64,000 bases of DNA from JAICJC01 sp963757605 (GTDB lineage: Bacteria > Actinomycetota > Thermoleophilia > Gaiellales > JAICJC01). The translations under genes were made by a program, and so were the position numbers. The notes beneath the pieces are model-generated. The model saw only the letters and a program-made list of their open reading frames with translations. It searched no databases and was not told the origin of the DNA. This document shows positions 1 to 7,723 of this stretch, piece by piece (the first letter of the stretch is position 1; the number at the start of each line of letters is the position of its first letter). The stretch lies in assembly GCA_963757605.1 (NCBI GenBank), contig CAVWSF010000005.1:62001-126000 (forward strand), written 5' to 3'.

Positions 1-1881
1 GAGCGAAACGAGCGGGTTGACGAGCACCTTCAGCGTGACCGTCCGCTTCGTGGTGCCCGCGAGGATCACGAACAGGTCGCTCCCGGAGCGCCAGTCGGTG
101 GTGATCGAGGGCTCGCTCAGATTCTCGTTCTCGACCATGAAGAACCGCCTGCCCGGCATCACCTGGCCAAGGTAACCGCCGCCGTGCCACACGTCGACGC
201 GGGCCGCGAGCGTCGCGCCGCCCGACTCGTTGCGCGCGTACAGGTTGAAATACCTGAGCGTGTAGCCGTCGACCGCCATCGCCTCGCCCGGCCGCAGTGA
301 CGCCTGCCGCACAGACGTATACGCCGTCGAGGCGACCGCGCCGACGACCAGGAGCACGACCGCCAGGTGCACGATGTATCCGCCGTACCGCCGCCGGTTC
401 CTGGCCACCAGTCCTGCGAGCGCCGCGGGCCACGAGCATCCCACGGCCGCGCGGCGAGCGGCGGCGCCGGCACGAAACTCGGCGAAGACCGCGGCCGCGA
501 CGAACCCACACATCGAGAACGCCACGAGCCCCGGCAGGCTGCTGCCCGCCCCGCGGGACGCCGCGAAGCATCCCGCGACCACCCCGGCCACGAGCGGCAG
601 CCGAATCCGTCGCCCGAGCCCGCGGAGCGTTCCGCGCCGCCACGGAACGAGCGGGCCGATGCCCATGAGGGCGAGCAGCGGCAGCCCCATGACGGCGGCG
701 AAGAACTCGAAGTAGGGCTTCGAGACGGTCGCGCCGACTCCTCGAAACGCCTTCGAGAAGAGCGGGAAGACGACTCCCCACAGCACCGCGAAGGCGATTG
801 CCAGGAGAAACAGGTTGTTGAACAGGAATGTCGTCTCGCGCGAGACCGCCGACTCAAGCCGGTGGTCCGCAGCGAGCACGGACCCGCGCCAGAACGCGAG
901 AGCGATCGAGACCGCAGCGACGGTGACGATCAGGCCGAGGAAGTACCACCCGATCGAGGTCTCGACGAAGCTGTGGATCGACTCCAGCACGCCGGAGCGG
1001 GTCAGAAACGTCCCGAACAGTGCCAGTCCGAATGTGACCATCGCGAGCGCCACGTTCCAGACCTTGAACATGCCCTTCTTCTCCTGCACGATGGCCGAGT
1101 GCAGGAACGCTGTCGCCGCGAGCCACGGCATCAGCGCGGCGTTCTCGACGGGGTCCCACGCCCAGTAGCCGCCCCAGCCGATCTCCGTGTACGCCCAATG
1201 CGCTCCCAGGAGCATGCCGATGCCGAGCGCCGCCCAGGAGATCATCACCCACCGCCGGGTCACGGCCAGCCACGTGGCGTCGGAGCGCCGGGCGAGCAGC
1301 GCGGCCAGCGAGAACGCGTACGGGACCGTCATCCCCACGTAGCCCAGGTAGAGCAGCGGCGGATGCGCCAGCATGTAGGGGTTCTGGAGCGACGGATCGA
1401 GACCGGCGCCGTCGCGCACCGGGCTCTGGGTCGCGAACGGCGGTGTGACGAACACAAGCAGCGCGCAGAAGAACGTGGCGACAAGTGCCATCACGGCGGT
1501 CGCCCATGGCAGAAGGTCACCGCTCCGCCGCCGCTCAACGACCGCGACGACGGCCATGATCGTCGTGAGGACGAGGAGCCACAGGAGCAGCGACCCGGGC
1601 TGGCTGCCCCAGAACGCCGCCATGCGGTAGACGAGCGGCATCTCGCGGCTGGAATACGAGGCCACGACGCTCAGCGAGAAGTCCTCGCGGATGAACCCCG
1701 ATTCGAGCGCAGCCGATGCCACGGCGACCATCGCGGCAGCCGCAAACCCGGCCCGGCGCCCTGCGACGAGCAGGCGACGGCGTCCGGTCACGGCTCCGGC
1801 CGCGCTCGCTCCGGCGGTCACGACCAGCAGCGCAAGGGCCAGCCCCAGCGCCCCCCGCCCGACGAGTGCGGTGGCGCTCAT
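1..1881 (-). CDS. ccmF: CcmF/CcsA-type cytochrome c haem lyase, 3' end outside window
   Basis: Polytopic membrane protein that presents haem for covalent attachment to CXXCH apocytochromes outside the membrane. The visible 627 codons hold many hydrophobic segments and a tryptophan-rich WWD haem-binding stretch near residues 237-250 (WGGYWAWDPVEN), followed by FGTFLTRSGV, both typical of CcmF. The last part seen is a soluble segment after a late membrane helix. The ATG overlaps the stop of the upstream oxidase-like gene (ATGA), so it is the last visible gene of the cbb3 operon. This fits, because the CcoO-CcoP product upstream needs two haems attached. The C-terminus lies beyond the window edge. 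Confidence 0.9.
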   Translation of the reverse strand, partial: MSATALVGRGALGLALALLVVTAGASAAGAVTGRRRLLVAGRRAGFAAAAMVAVASAALESGFIREDFSLSVVASYSSREMPLVYRMAAFWGSQPGSLLLWLLVLTTIMAVVAVVERRRSGDLLPWATAVMALVATFFCALLVFVTPPFATQSPVRDGAGLDPSLQNPYMLAHPPLLYLGYVGMTVPYAFSLAALLARRSDATWLAVTRRWVMISWAALGIGMLLGAHWAYTEIGWGGYWAWDPVENAALMPWLAATAFLHSAIVQEKKGMFKVWNVALAMVTFGLALFGTFLTRSGVLESIHSFVETSIGWYFLGLIVTVAAVSIALAFWRGSVLAADHRLESAVSRETTFLFNNLFLLAIAFAVLWGVVFPLFSKAFRGVGATVSKPYFEFFAAVMGLPLLALMGIGPLVPWRRGTLRGLGRRIRLPLVAGVVAGCFAASRGAGSSLPGLVAFSMCGFVAAAVFAEFRAGAAARRAAVGCSWPAALAGLVARNRRRYGGYIVHLAVVLLVVGAVASTAYTSVRQASLRPGEAMAVDGYTLRYFNLYARNESGGATLAARVDVWHGGGYLGQVMPGRRFFMVENENLSEPSITTDWRSGSDLFVILAGTTKRTVTLKVLVNPLVSL

Positions 1882-4800
1882 GCCGGTGCCGACGACAGCG
1901 CGCGGTCAGACGGCGGCCGTGCGGGTGCCGGGCGCCGAGATCCCGTGAGCATCTGGTAGCCCGCGAACATCACCGTCACGCCGAGAGCCTGGCCGACGTA
2001 CAGGAGCTCGTAGACGCCCACCCGGGTAACGCCGCTCGCTCCGGCGACGATGAGCGCGCCGCCCACGAGGAGCACGTTCCCCGCGACTCGGCGGGCCGGC
2101 TGCTGCCCTCGCCATGCCCGCCAGGCCGACAGCGCGGCCAGGCCGACCAGCGCGAGCGTCCCAAGCGAGTTGATCGCCACGGCGTACGGGACCGCGGCGC
2201 CCCCCGAGATCGCTGAGTCGCTCGGTGGCCCGTGCGCGGACGAGCTCGCGAGGAGCCCCGCGTCGACCGGCGCTCCGGCAACGGCCGCCGCCGCCGCCAC
2301 GGACGCGCCGATCAGCGCCCCGGCAGCAGCGTTCGCCAGCCATGCCGGCGCCGACCTGTAGAGCGAGCCGACACCGAGGAACCCGACGAGGAGCACGCCA
2401 CCGCAGAGGTAGTACACACGGAAGAGCGCCGGCGACCAGTGGCCGAGCGTTGCGGCAGCCTCGGCGCCGCAGGCGACCGCGAACAGCACGAAGCCCGCGC
2501 CCCAGAACGCGAGCTCGGGCCGGCGCCGGCGCAGGAACGCCCCCAGGATCCGCATCGCGAAAACGGCGGCCACCGCGAACGCGAAGGCCGCGATGAGGCC
2601 GGCGGCGAGCGAGCGCTGGCCGCCGACGCTGGTGCGATTCGGTGCGATGGGCGTCAGCGTCTCACCGGGCGCCGCGACCGAGAAGTACTGGTAGTCGCGG
2701 TCGCCGAACATGCCCTGCTTCGGCGTCGAGAGCAGGTAGCGGCCGGACGGGAGCGGCGCGCGGGGCGTGAGCCGAAGCGTCTGGCGGGCCAGGTTTACCT
2801 GCGAGCCCATCGCGACGCGCCTCCCCGTGGTCAGGTCGAAGAGCTGATACGCGGATGCGGAGTCGAGGCCCTCCTGGATGACGGTCACGGAGCGGACCTG
2901 TCCGCGCCCGAGCACGGGAGCGTCGGTGGGGAAGCTGTCCTGCACGTCTCCCCACGGGTACAGCTGGACCGCGCCACGCGACGTCTGGGCGTAGGCGCCG
3001 CCGATGCTCTCGGCGGCGAACGGCGAGCTGTAGCTGTAGCGCACGTCGCCGTTCAGGTTGGCCAGCCATGGGATCAGCGGTAGGCAGACGAGCAGGAAGA
3101 GCAGTGTGCCCGCCCCGCCGGCGATCAGCCCCCGGTGCGGGTAACGCTCACGCCGCGGCCGCCTGCCGGGATGCTCTGCGCGGTCGCGGCGCACGCGCCA
3201 CACGAGCCCCGAGCACGAGATCGTCGCCAGGATCGGCAGCCACGCCAGGAGCGCGGGCCAGCCGACGTCATGGAGCGGCCCGGCACCGAACGGGCTGAAG
3301 GCGAGTGGCAGCACCGCCCACGACAATGACGAGCCGACGCACATGAGCACCAGCCCGGCGAACGGCCGACCCGCCTCGAGCCACCCCGGCCCCGGGATGC
3401 CGAGCAGGCAGCCGCCCGCCTCGATCCCGACCAGGCCGATCAGCGGCCGGCGGCGCACCCGGTTGGGGATCGGCCCGGCGTACCTCGCCGGCGTGCGGGC
3501 GACCTCCCGGCGGCCGGCGGCCCGATACTCGCTCGTCGTGCGCCATGCGAAGCGGGCGAAGATCGAAAGCCCCGCGAGGACGATCGCCGAGACGGCGCAG
3601 AGCACGATCTCCGAGAGCGGCTGCACGCGATCGAACGCGGACGAGGCGGGCACCCCGTCGTGCACCAGCTGGACGCCGCGGACGTTCGTGGCGATCTCGA
3701 CCACGTAGTAGCCCAGCATCCCTCCGGCCACCAGCCGCACCAGCCAGCGCTGCGCGGCGGCCGGCATCGCCTCCCGCGCGCCGGTCAGCGGCAGAAGCGA
3801 CACGCCCAGCCCGGTCATGATCAGGATCAGGCCCCCGACCATGTTCAGCTGGGCGTGGACGTTGACGATCGCGTCCCCGAACGGGCCGCCGCCCTCGAGC
3901 CAGTCGTCGACCGGCGGCAGGGCCTGCACCGGACCCTGGAGTGTCCCCAGCGCGAGGCAGCCCGAGCCGACCAGCACGAACGTCCGCAGTGGATCGGAGG
4001 CAGGCAGCCGGCGGGCGGCCGAGACGGCCAAGGCCAGCACCATCCAGAATCCGGTGAACATCGTCGCCGCCGAGATGACCAGCGGGACGCTGTGCAGGAG
4101 CCCGAGCGACTCGGCCGCCCGGTCGGGCGTCCAGCCCCGGTCGACGACCCGGCTGCCCTCCACCAGTCCCAGGCCGAGGGTCGTCGCGTAGAACGCGAGC
4201 GACCCGACCAGAAGCACGGCATACGCTCGGTTCGCCGCGCGGCGCGGCACCCCCGGAAGATGGGCGAAGAGCAGGCCCGCGAGGGCCATCGTGACGCCCG
4301 TGACCAGGTTGATGTGGGCGTGGCTGACAGGATCGATCAGGTCGCCCGCGGCGCCGGCCTTGTGCAGCCACAGGAAGTTCGCCGGCTGGACCTGGATCAC
4401 ACCCTGGATCGTGCCCGCCAGCAGCCCGAGCGCACCGGTTACCAGGTACTTCAGCAGGTGTGCGTGCGGCCGGGGCGTCCGCACACCCTTGGACGCGTAC
4501 GCCGTCATGAGGACGTTCGCGACATACGTCCAGTAGCCGAACCCCATGATGCCGGCCGTGATCCCCAGAGGCACGCCGTGCCACTTGCCGAGGTCGGCCC
4601 GCGCGGCCAGATACGACCGGCCGTCGTGGACGAGGTGCGCCTCGACGAGTCCGACGGCGACCAGCACGACGTAGAAGCCGACGACGCCGACCGTGGTGCA
4701 CCAGAACGAGACCGTCGCCAGCGTCTCGCTGTGCAGCGGGCGGCGGCAGATGCGGGGGAGGAGGTACCACGTCGTACCGGTAAGCAGCAGCGTCCCGCCG

Positions 4801-5111
4801 CCCACGATCAGGATGTGCGTGTTGGCCAGATCGCGGGCCATATGGCCGCCGTATCCGCCCGTGAACAGCCACCGGTCGACTCCCGGCAGGTTCTTCGCCA
4901 CCATGTGGAGCGCACCCAGCACGAGGCAGATGGCGCCGGTCGTGAAGTACTTGGCGAGGCGGCGGTCGTGCGATGCGATCTCCGCCTCGCTCCAGACCTG
5001 GTCTTGGAGGATCGGCTTACCGGGGATCAGCCACAGCACGACGCCGGCGAGCGCAGCCAGGACGACCAGCACGGCGACGGCGTCGATCGTGCTGAGGTGC
5101 TTGATCCACAT
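1878..5111 (-). CDS. Haem-copper-oxidase-like membrane protein with three internal repeats and a C-terminal extension
   Basis: 1077 residues, all predicted membrane-embedded except one extracytoplasmic domain. Residues about 50-540 consist of three copies of one module of roughly 165 residues: each has LGTLQGxVQxxP, then a helix with NTHILIVGG, SHAHINLVTG or VHAQLNMVGG, then VEAHLVHDG/VEGSRVVDRG/VRGVQLVHDG. These helices line up with TM2, TM6 and TM10 of the CcoN encoded in the same operon. The His-His CuB pair of TM7 (GDHH in CcoN) is absent, and the second TM10 histidine is Gln. Residues about 690-815 look like an extracytoplasmic beta-rich domain, followed by several more helices. I infer a non-catalytic or electron-transferring oxidase paralogue. 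Starts 1 base after the upstream stop; its own stop overlaps ccmF. Confidence 0.6.
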   Translation of the reverse strand: MWIKHLSTIDAVAVLVVLAALAGVVLWLIPGKPILQDQVWSEAEIASHDRRLAKYFTTGAICLVLGALHMVAKNLPGVDRWLFTGGYGGHMARDLANTHILIVGGGTLLLTGTTWYLLPRICRRPLHSETLATVSFWCTTVGVVGFYVVLVAVGLVEAHLVHDGRSYLAARADLGKWHGVPLGITAGIMGFGYWTYVANVLMTAYASKGVRTPRPHAHLLKYLVTGALGLLAGTIQGVIQVQPANFLWLHKAGAAGDLIDPVSHAHINLVTGVTMALAGLLFAHLPGVPRRAANRAYAVLLVGSLAFYATTLGLGLVEGSRVVDRGWTPDRAAESLGLLHSVPLVISAATMFTGFWMVLALAVSAARRLPASDPLRTFVLVGSGCLALGTLQGPVQALPPVDDWLEGGGPFGDAIVNVHAQLNMVGGLILIMTGLGVSLLPLTGAREAMPAAAQRWLVRLVAGGMLGYYVVEIATNVRGVQLVHDGVPASSAFDRVQPLSEIVLCAVSAIVLAGLSIFARFAWRTTSEYRAAGRREVARTPARYAGPIPNRVRRRPLIGLVGIEAGGCLLGIPGPGWLEAGRPFAGLVLMCVGSSLSWAVLPLAFSPFGAGPLHDVGWPALLAWLPILATISCSGLVWRVRRDRAEHPGRRPRRERYPHRGLIAGGAGTLLFLLVCLPLIPWLANLNGDVRYSYSSPFAAESIGGAYAQTSRGAVQLYPWGDVQDSFPTDAPVLGRGQVRSVTVIQEGLDSASAYQLFDLTTGRRVAMGSQVNLARQTLRLTPRAPLPSGRYLLSTPKQGMFGDRDYQYFSVAAPGETLTPIAPNRTSVGGQRSLAAGLIAAFAFAVAAVFAMRILGAFLRRRRPELAFWGAGFVLFAVACGAEAAATLGHWSPALFRVYYLCGGVLLVGFLGVGSLYRSAPAWLANAAAGALIGASVAAAAAVAGAPVDAGLLASSSAHGPPSDSAISGGAAVPYAVAINSLGTLALVGLAALSAWRAWRGQQPARRVAGNVLLVGGALIVAGASGVTRVGVYELLYVGQALGVTVMFAGYQMLTGSRRPAPARPPSDRALSSAPA

Positions 5112-5112
5112 G

Positions 5113-5304
5113 TCAGCGGATGCCGGGCTCCAGGAAGTACACGACCAATGTCCACACGAGGTAGCCGATTGTCATCGCCGCGAGGATCGCCCACCCGATG
5201 AGGCTCGGCGCATGGCCCGTCGGCTGGGGCATGTCGCGGTAGCCGACGAGGGGCGTCCCGTGGGAGTCGAGCGGCTCGGGTTTCTGACTGGACTGGTCCA
5301 CCAT
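5113..5304 (-). CDS. Small single-pass membrane protein of the oxidase operon
   Basis: 63 residues: a hydrophilic N-terminus rich in Pro/Gln/Ser and one transmembrane helix near residues 36-58 (GWAILAAMTIGYLVWTLVVY) with a short charged tail. I do not recognise a family. GGAG sits 7 bases before the ATG, and the gene lies between a 99-residue protein and the large oxidase-like gene with almost no spacer, so co-translation with the oxidase genes is likely. By position it could be a small structural subunit comparable to CcoQ, but no sequence feature proves that. Confidence 0.55.
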   Translation of the reverse strand: MVDQSSQKPEPLDSHGTPLVGYRDMPQPTGHAPSLIGWAILAAMTIGYLVWTLVVYFLEPGIR

Positions 5305-5315
5305 CGCGTGCTCCT

Positions 5316-5615
5316 TCAGAAGATGCGCTCGATGTTGGTCGTCGCGGCCGAGAGGGGCGGACGGAGCTCGGCCAACATCGACCCGACGGTGTAGCCGTTC
5401 GCGAGCCAGGCGTCGCGTTCCGGCACGGTGTCCCAGTTGACGAGCACCTGACCGTTGACGCTCCCGCCGTCATCCGATGCGAAGACGTACACGCTCTGGC
5501 AACCGGGGAACTCGGTGACGACCGCCCGCCACGCGGACATGAGATAGAACACCTCGTCCCACCGTTCGAGCGGCGTCGAGAATGTCGTCAGCACGGAGGG
5601 GAACGTGAGCGGCAT
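5316..5615 (-). CDS. Small soluble protein, possibly a dimeric alpha-beta barrel (ABM-like)
   Basis: 99 residues without signal or membrane segment. Conserved-looking parts are RWDEVFYLMSAWRAVVTEFPG, a hydrophobic strand (QSVYVFAS) and QVLVNWDTVPERDAWLANG. This strand-helix pattern, with a W-x5-R/W-rich helix, resembles antibiotic-biosynthesis-monooxygenase-like barrels, which are often single small stress or haem-related proteins. The family call is tentative. The ATG lies inside the upstream stop (TGATG), so it is translationally coupled within the cbb3 operon. Confidence 0.5.
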   Translation of the reverse strand: MPLTFPSVLTTFSTPLERWDEVFYLMSAWRAVVTEFPGCQSVYVFASDDGGSVNGQVLVNWDTVPERDAWLANGYTVGSMLAELRPPLSAATTNIERIF

Positions 5616-5950
5616 CAGTAATGCTGCCCGTTCACGACGTGAATGATGGTGATGTAGAGCGCCCAGATGATCTGGCCGATCAGGATCAGGATGAACGCGA
5701 AGCCGAGCCCGCTGGCCCGCTCTGTCAGCGGCCCGAATCGCTCGAGCGGGTACAGGACCGTCGAATGCGTGCGGTACTGGCGGATGATGATCGCGGTCAC
5801 GCCCGCGATGACGACGAAAAACAGGAGCGCCCACAGCTCGCCGTTCCACTGGACGCCGTAGGTCTGCGGGTCGTCCCCGTTGTAGAACTCGTAGAACTCG
5901 CGGTAGATGGCCTGAGCATGCGTGTCGCTGACCCCGGTCGTGCTAACCAT
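5615..5950 (-). CDS. Two-helix membrane protein of the oxidase operon
   Basis: 111 residues. The N-terminal 40 residues are hydrophilic and aromatic (REFYEFYNGDDP). Two transmembrane helices follow, near residues 40-57 (LWALLFFVVIAGVTAIII) and 82-104 (LGFAFILILIGQIIWALYI), joined by a polar loop. No family is recognised. It overlaps the upstream CcoS-like gene by 8 bases and the downstream gene by 1 base. A role as an accessory subunit of the cbb3-like complex is inferred from operon position only. Confidence 0.55.
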   Translation of the reverse strand: MVSTTGVSDTHAQAIYREFYEFYNGDDPQTYGVQWNGELWALLFFVVIAGVTAIIIRQYRTHSTVLYPLERFGPLTERASGLGFAFILILIGQIIWALYITIIHVVNGQHY

Positions 5951-6275
5951 CCCTCGCCTCCGGATCGTACGGTTCGGTCTCCAACGGGAGCTCGTCCTCG
6001 AGGGCCCACTCCGGCGTGTAGTAGTCGGGCTCGTCGATGTACAACGGCACGAGACGCTGGTCGTCCATGTCCCTGAAGTGGCCCAGCTTCCACGCTGCGC
6101 AGGCCCCGAAGAACGAGGCGCCGCCGAAGAGCACAAACGTCCAGAACATCCAATCGGCCATGACGAACGACGCTGTGGCACCGGACGGCTGGTCGTGCGC
6201 CCATGCCGGTGAAGCGGTGGCGAGCAGCGCGACGGCGGCCAGCCCGATCGTCATGGTGACCCGGCGCGCGCTCAC
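5943..6275 (-). CDS. CcoS-like cbb3 oxidase maturation protein with signal-like N-terminus
   Basis: 110 residues. An N-terminal Arg-rich signal sequence ending near AWA-HDQ is followed by a single helix (MFWTFVLFGGASFFGACAAW) and the stretch WKLGHFRDMDDQRLVPLYID. CcoS/FixS proteins have a helix followed by W-x3-GQFDDLE-x-R-x-I-L, needed for inserting cofactors into CcoN; the resemblance here is clear but not exact, and the protein is about twice the usual length. The GTG start at 6275 is chosen because it overlaps the upstream TGA (GTGA) and gives a basic n-region; an internal ATG at 6254 is the alternative. Confidence 0.5.
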   Translation of the reverse strand: MSARRVTMTIGLAAVALLATASPAWAHDQPSGATASFVMADWMFWTFVLFGGASFFGACAAWKLGHFRDMDDQRLVPLYIDEPDYYTPEWALEDELPLETEPYDPEARDG

Positions 6276-7723
6276 GAGCCGATCACGATCGGGTCGGGGA
6301 GGATGTTCTTCTGCGACACCGGCGGCAGCGTCTCGCCACGGGCCTTCGCGTCGGCCCACGCCTCGTTGAGCAGGTTGAAGTAGATGCGGCGGATGCCGGC
6401 CGCAGCGCTCACCAGGTCGATGCGGCCGATGTTCGGGACGAGGATGGAGTCGCCCGGCGCCATCCCCGGGAACGTCCGCTCAGCCTGGATCATGAACGGA
6501 TCGGTGGGAGGCGTCCGCTCGGCGAACGGCGCCATCTGGTCGATCGGGTGCGCCTTGACGTAGGCCTTGAGGTCGTCCTGAGGAGTCCACTGGATGTAGT
6601 CCTGCGGTCTCGGGACGCGGCCGGACTTCAACGTGCCGTTCGGGATCGTCTTCGCGAACATCACGACGCGCCAGATGTCGTCGACGGTGAGCCGCGTTCC
6701 GAAGTTCTCCATCGCCGTCCCCGGGAAGCCGCGCAGGACGCGGTAATAGAAGTCGCCCGGGCTCGTGTCGGCCCCGCAGCACTGGTCGTCCTTGTCTGTG
6801 AAATCGGCGGGCGGCGGGCTCATGAACTTCGCCGCCGGCCCCTTGCCGTCGCCGAGCGAGCCGTGGCAGGCAACGCAACGCTCGCGGAAGATCTCCTTGC
6901 CGCGCAGCAGGTTGGCGACGGTCACCGGGAGCGGATCGTTGGCGAGCCAGTAGCTGCGGTCGGCCTGGTTGAGGTTCACGACGTCCGGCTGCGGCAGGAT
7001 GTTCCCCCCGATGACGTCGGCGGGCTCGCCCTGCTCGTCGGCCTGCTCCGTGGTCCGCTTCGCGCCCTGGAACCCCGTTGGCGCCGGCTTGTAGGCCTGG
7101 GCGGCGAGGTCGACGTGCTTCGCGTACAGCGTGCCCGCGTAGCGCAGCAGGCCGACCTTCCCGCTGCGCTGCTGGACGAAGGAGGCGAGGTCGTTGACCT
7201 CGTTGTCGGACAGGAACTGGAAGCTGGGCATGAGCGAGAACGGGTCGACGTAGCGCGGGTTGTAGAAGTGGGCGAACTGCCAGTCGTCGGGATGGAAGCC
7301 GCCCTCGTTCGTAAGGTCAGGCCCCGTGCGCTCGGTGCCCAGCAGGTTCGGGGTCTGGTCCGTGCCGTAGAAGTCGCCGGGCAGCGACACCTTCGGGTAC
7401 AGGTAGTACAGGCCGGCGCGCACGTCCTGGGGACGGCTGAAGCCGGAATGGCAGTAGACGCATCCGTTCGAGAGGAACACCTGCCTGCCCGCGAGAGCGT
7501 CGTCGTTCAGCGGGACCCAATCCGCGGAGGCCTTCGGGTTGAAGGTCTGCACGGGTAGGAGCACGACGATGAAGACGACGGCCGCAAACGCGATCATCGC
7601 CCCGATCGACGACATCAGCGGCGTCATGACCATGCGCTCGCCCGGCCGGCGCCGCCATCGGGACGGGACCGGAGGTGGGCCGGCGGGCCCGGCGGCGCCC
7701 GGATCGATTGGGTGGTCGCTCAC
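6272..7723 (-). CDS. Fused CcoO-CcoP-like membrane-anchored dihaem cytochrome c
   Basis: 483 residues. After a Pro-rich N-terminus a single helix (IGAMIAFAAVVFIVVLL) anchors the protein. The first haem site is CVYCH, followed by GPDLTNEGGFHPDDW and an axial Met in SLMPSF, the CcoO pattern. A second haem site CVACH near residue 340 is followed by GDGKGPAAKF and GTAMENF, a CcoP/cytochrome-c-like domain. It would carry electrons from a quinol-oxidising complex or soluble donor to CcoN. In proteobacteria CcoO and CcoP are separate proteins; here they are one chain. GTG start overlaps the ccoN stop (GTGA). Confidence 0.85.
   Translation of the reverse strand: MSDHPIDPGAAGPAGPPPVPSRWRRRPGERMVMTPLMSSIGAMIAFAAVVFIVVLLPVQTFNPKASADWVPLNDDALAGRQVFLSNGCVYCHSGFSRPQDVRAGLYYLYPKVSLPGDFYGTDQTPNLLGTERTGPDLTNEGGFHPDDWQFAHFYNPRYVDPFSLMPSFQFLSDNEVNDLASFVQQRSGKVGLLRYAGTLYAKHVDLAAQAYKPAPTGFQGAKRTTEQADEQGEPADVIGGNILPQPDVVNLNQADRSYWLANDPLPVTVANLLRGKEIFRERCVACHGSLGDGKGPAAKFMSPPPADFTDKDDQCCGADTSPGDFYYRVLRGFPGTAMENFGTRLTVDDIWRVVMFAKTIPNGTLKSGRVPRPQDYIQWTPQDDLKAYVKAHPIDQMAPFAERTPPTDPFMIQAERTFPGMAPGDSILVPNIGRIDLVSAAAGIRRIYFNLLNEAWADAKARGETLPPVSQKNILPDPIVIGS

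Noticed and set aside
367..1959. Long plus-strand open frames opposite the ccmF, oxidase, smc, metK and GGDEF-EAL genes (some over 500 residues)
   Set aside because: They are Arg/Gly/His/Ala-rich antisense or out-of-frame shadows of high-GC genes with no recognisable domain, and every one is covered by a convincing gene in another frame.
5316..5849. A 177-residue version of the small protein at 5316
   Set aside because: The extra N-terminal part is the antisense-like out-of-frame reading of the upstream gene; the ATG at 5615 overlaps the upstream stop and starts the conserved-looking part.
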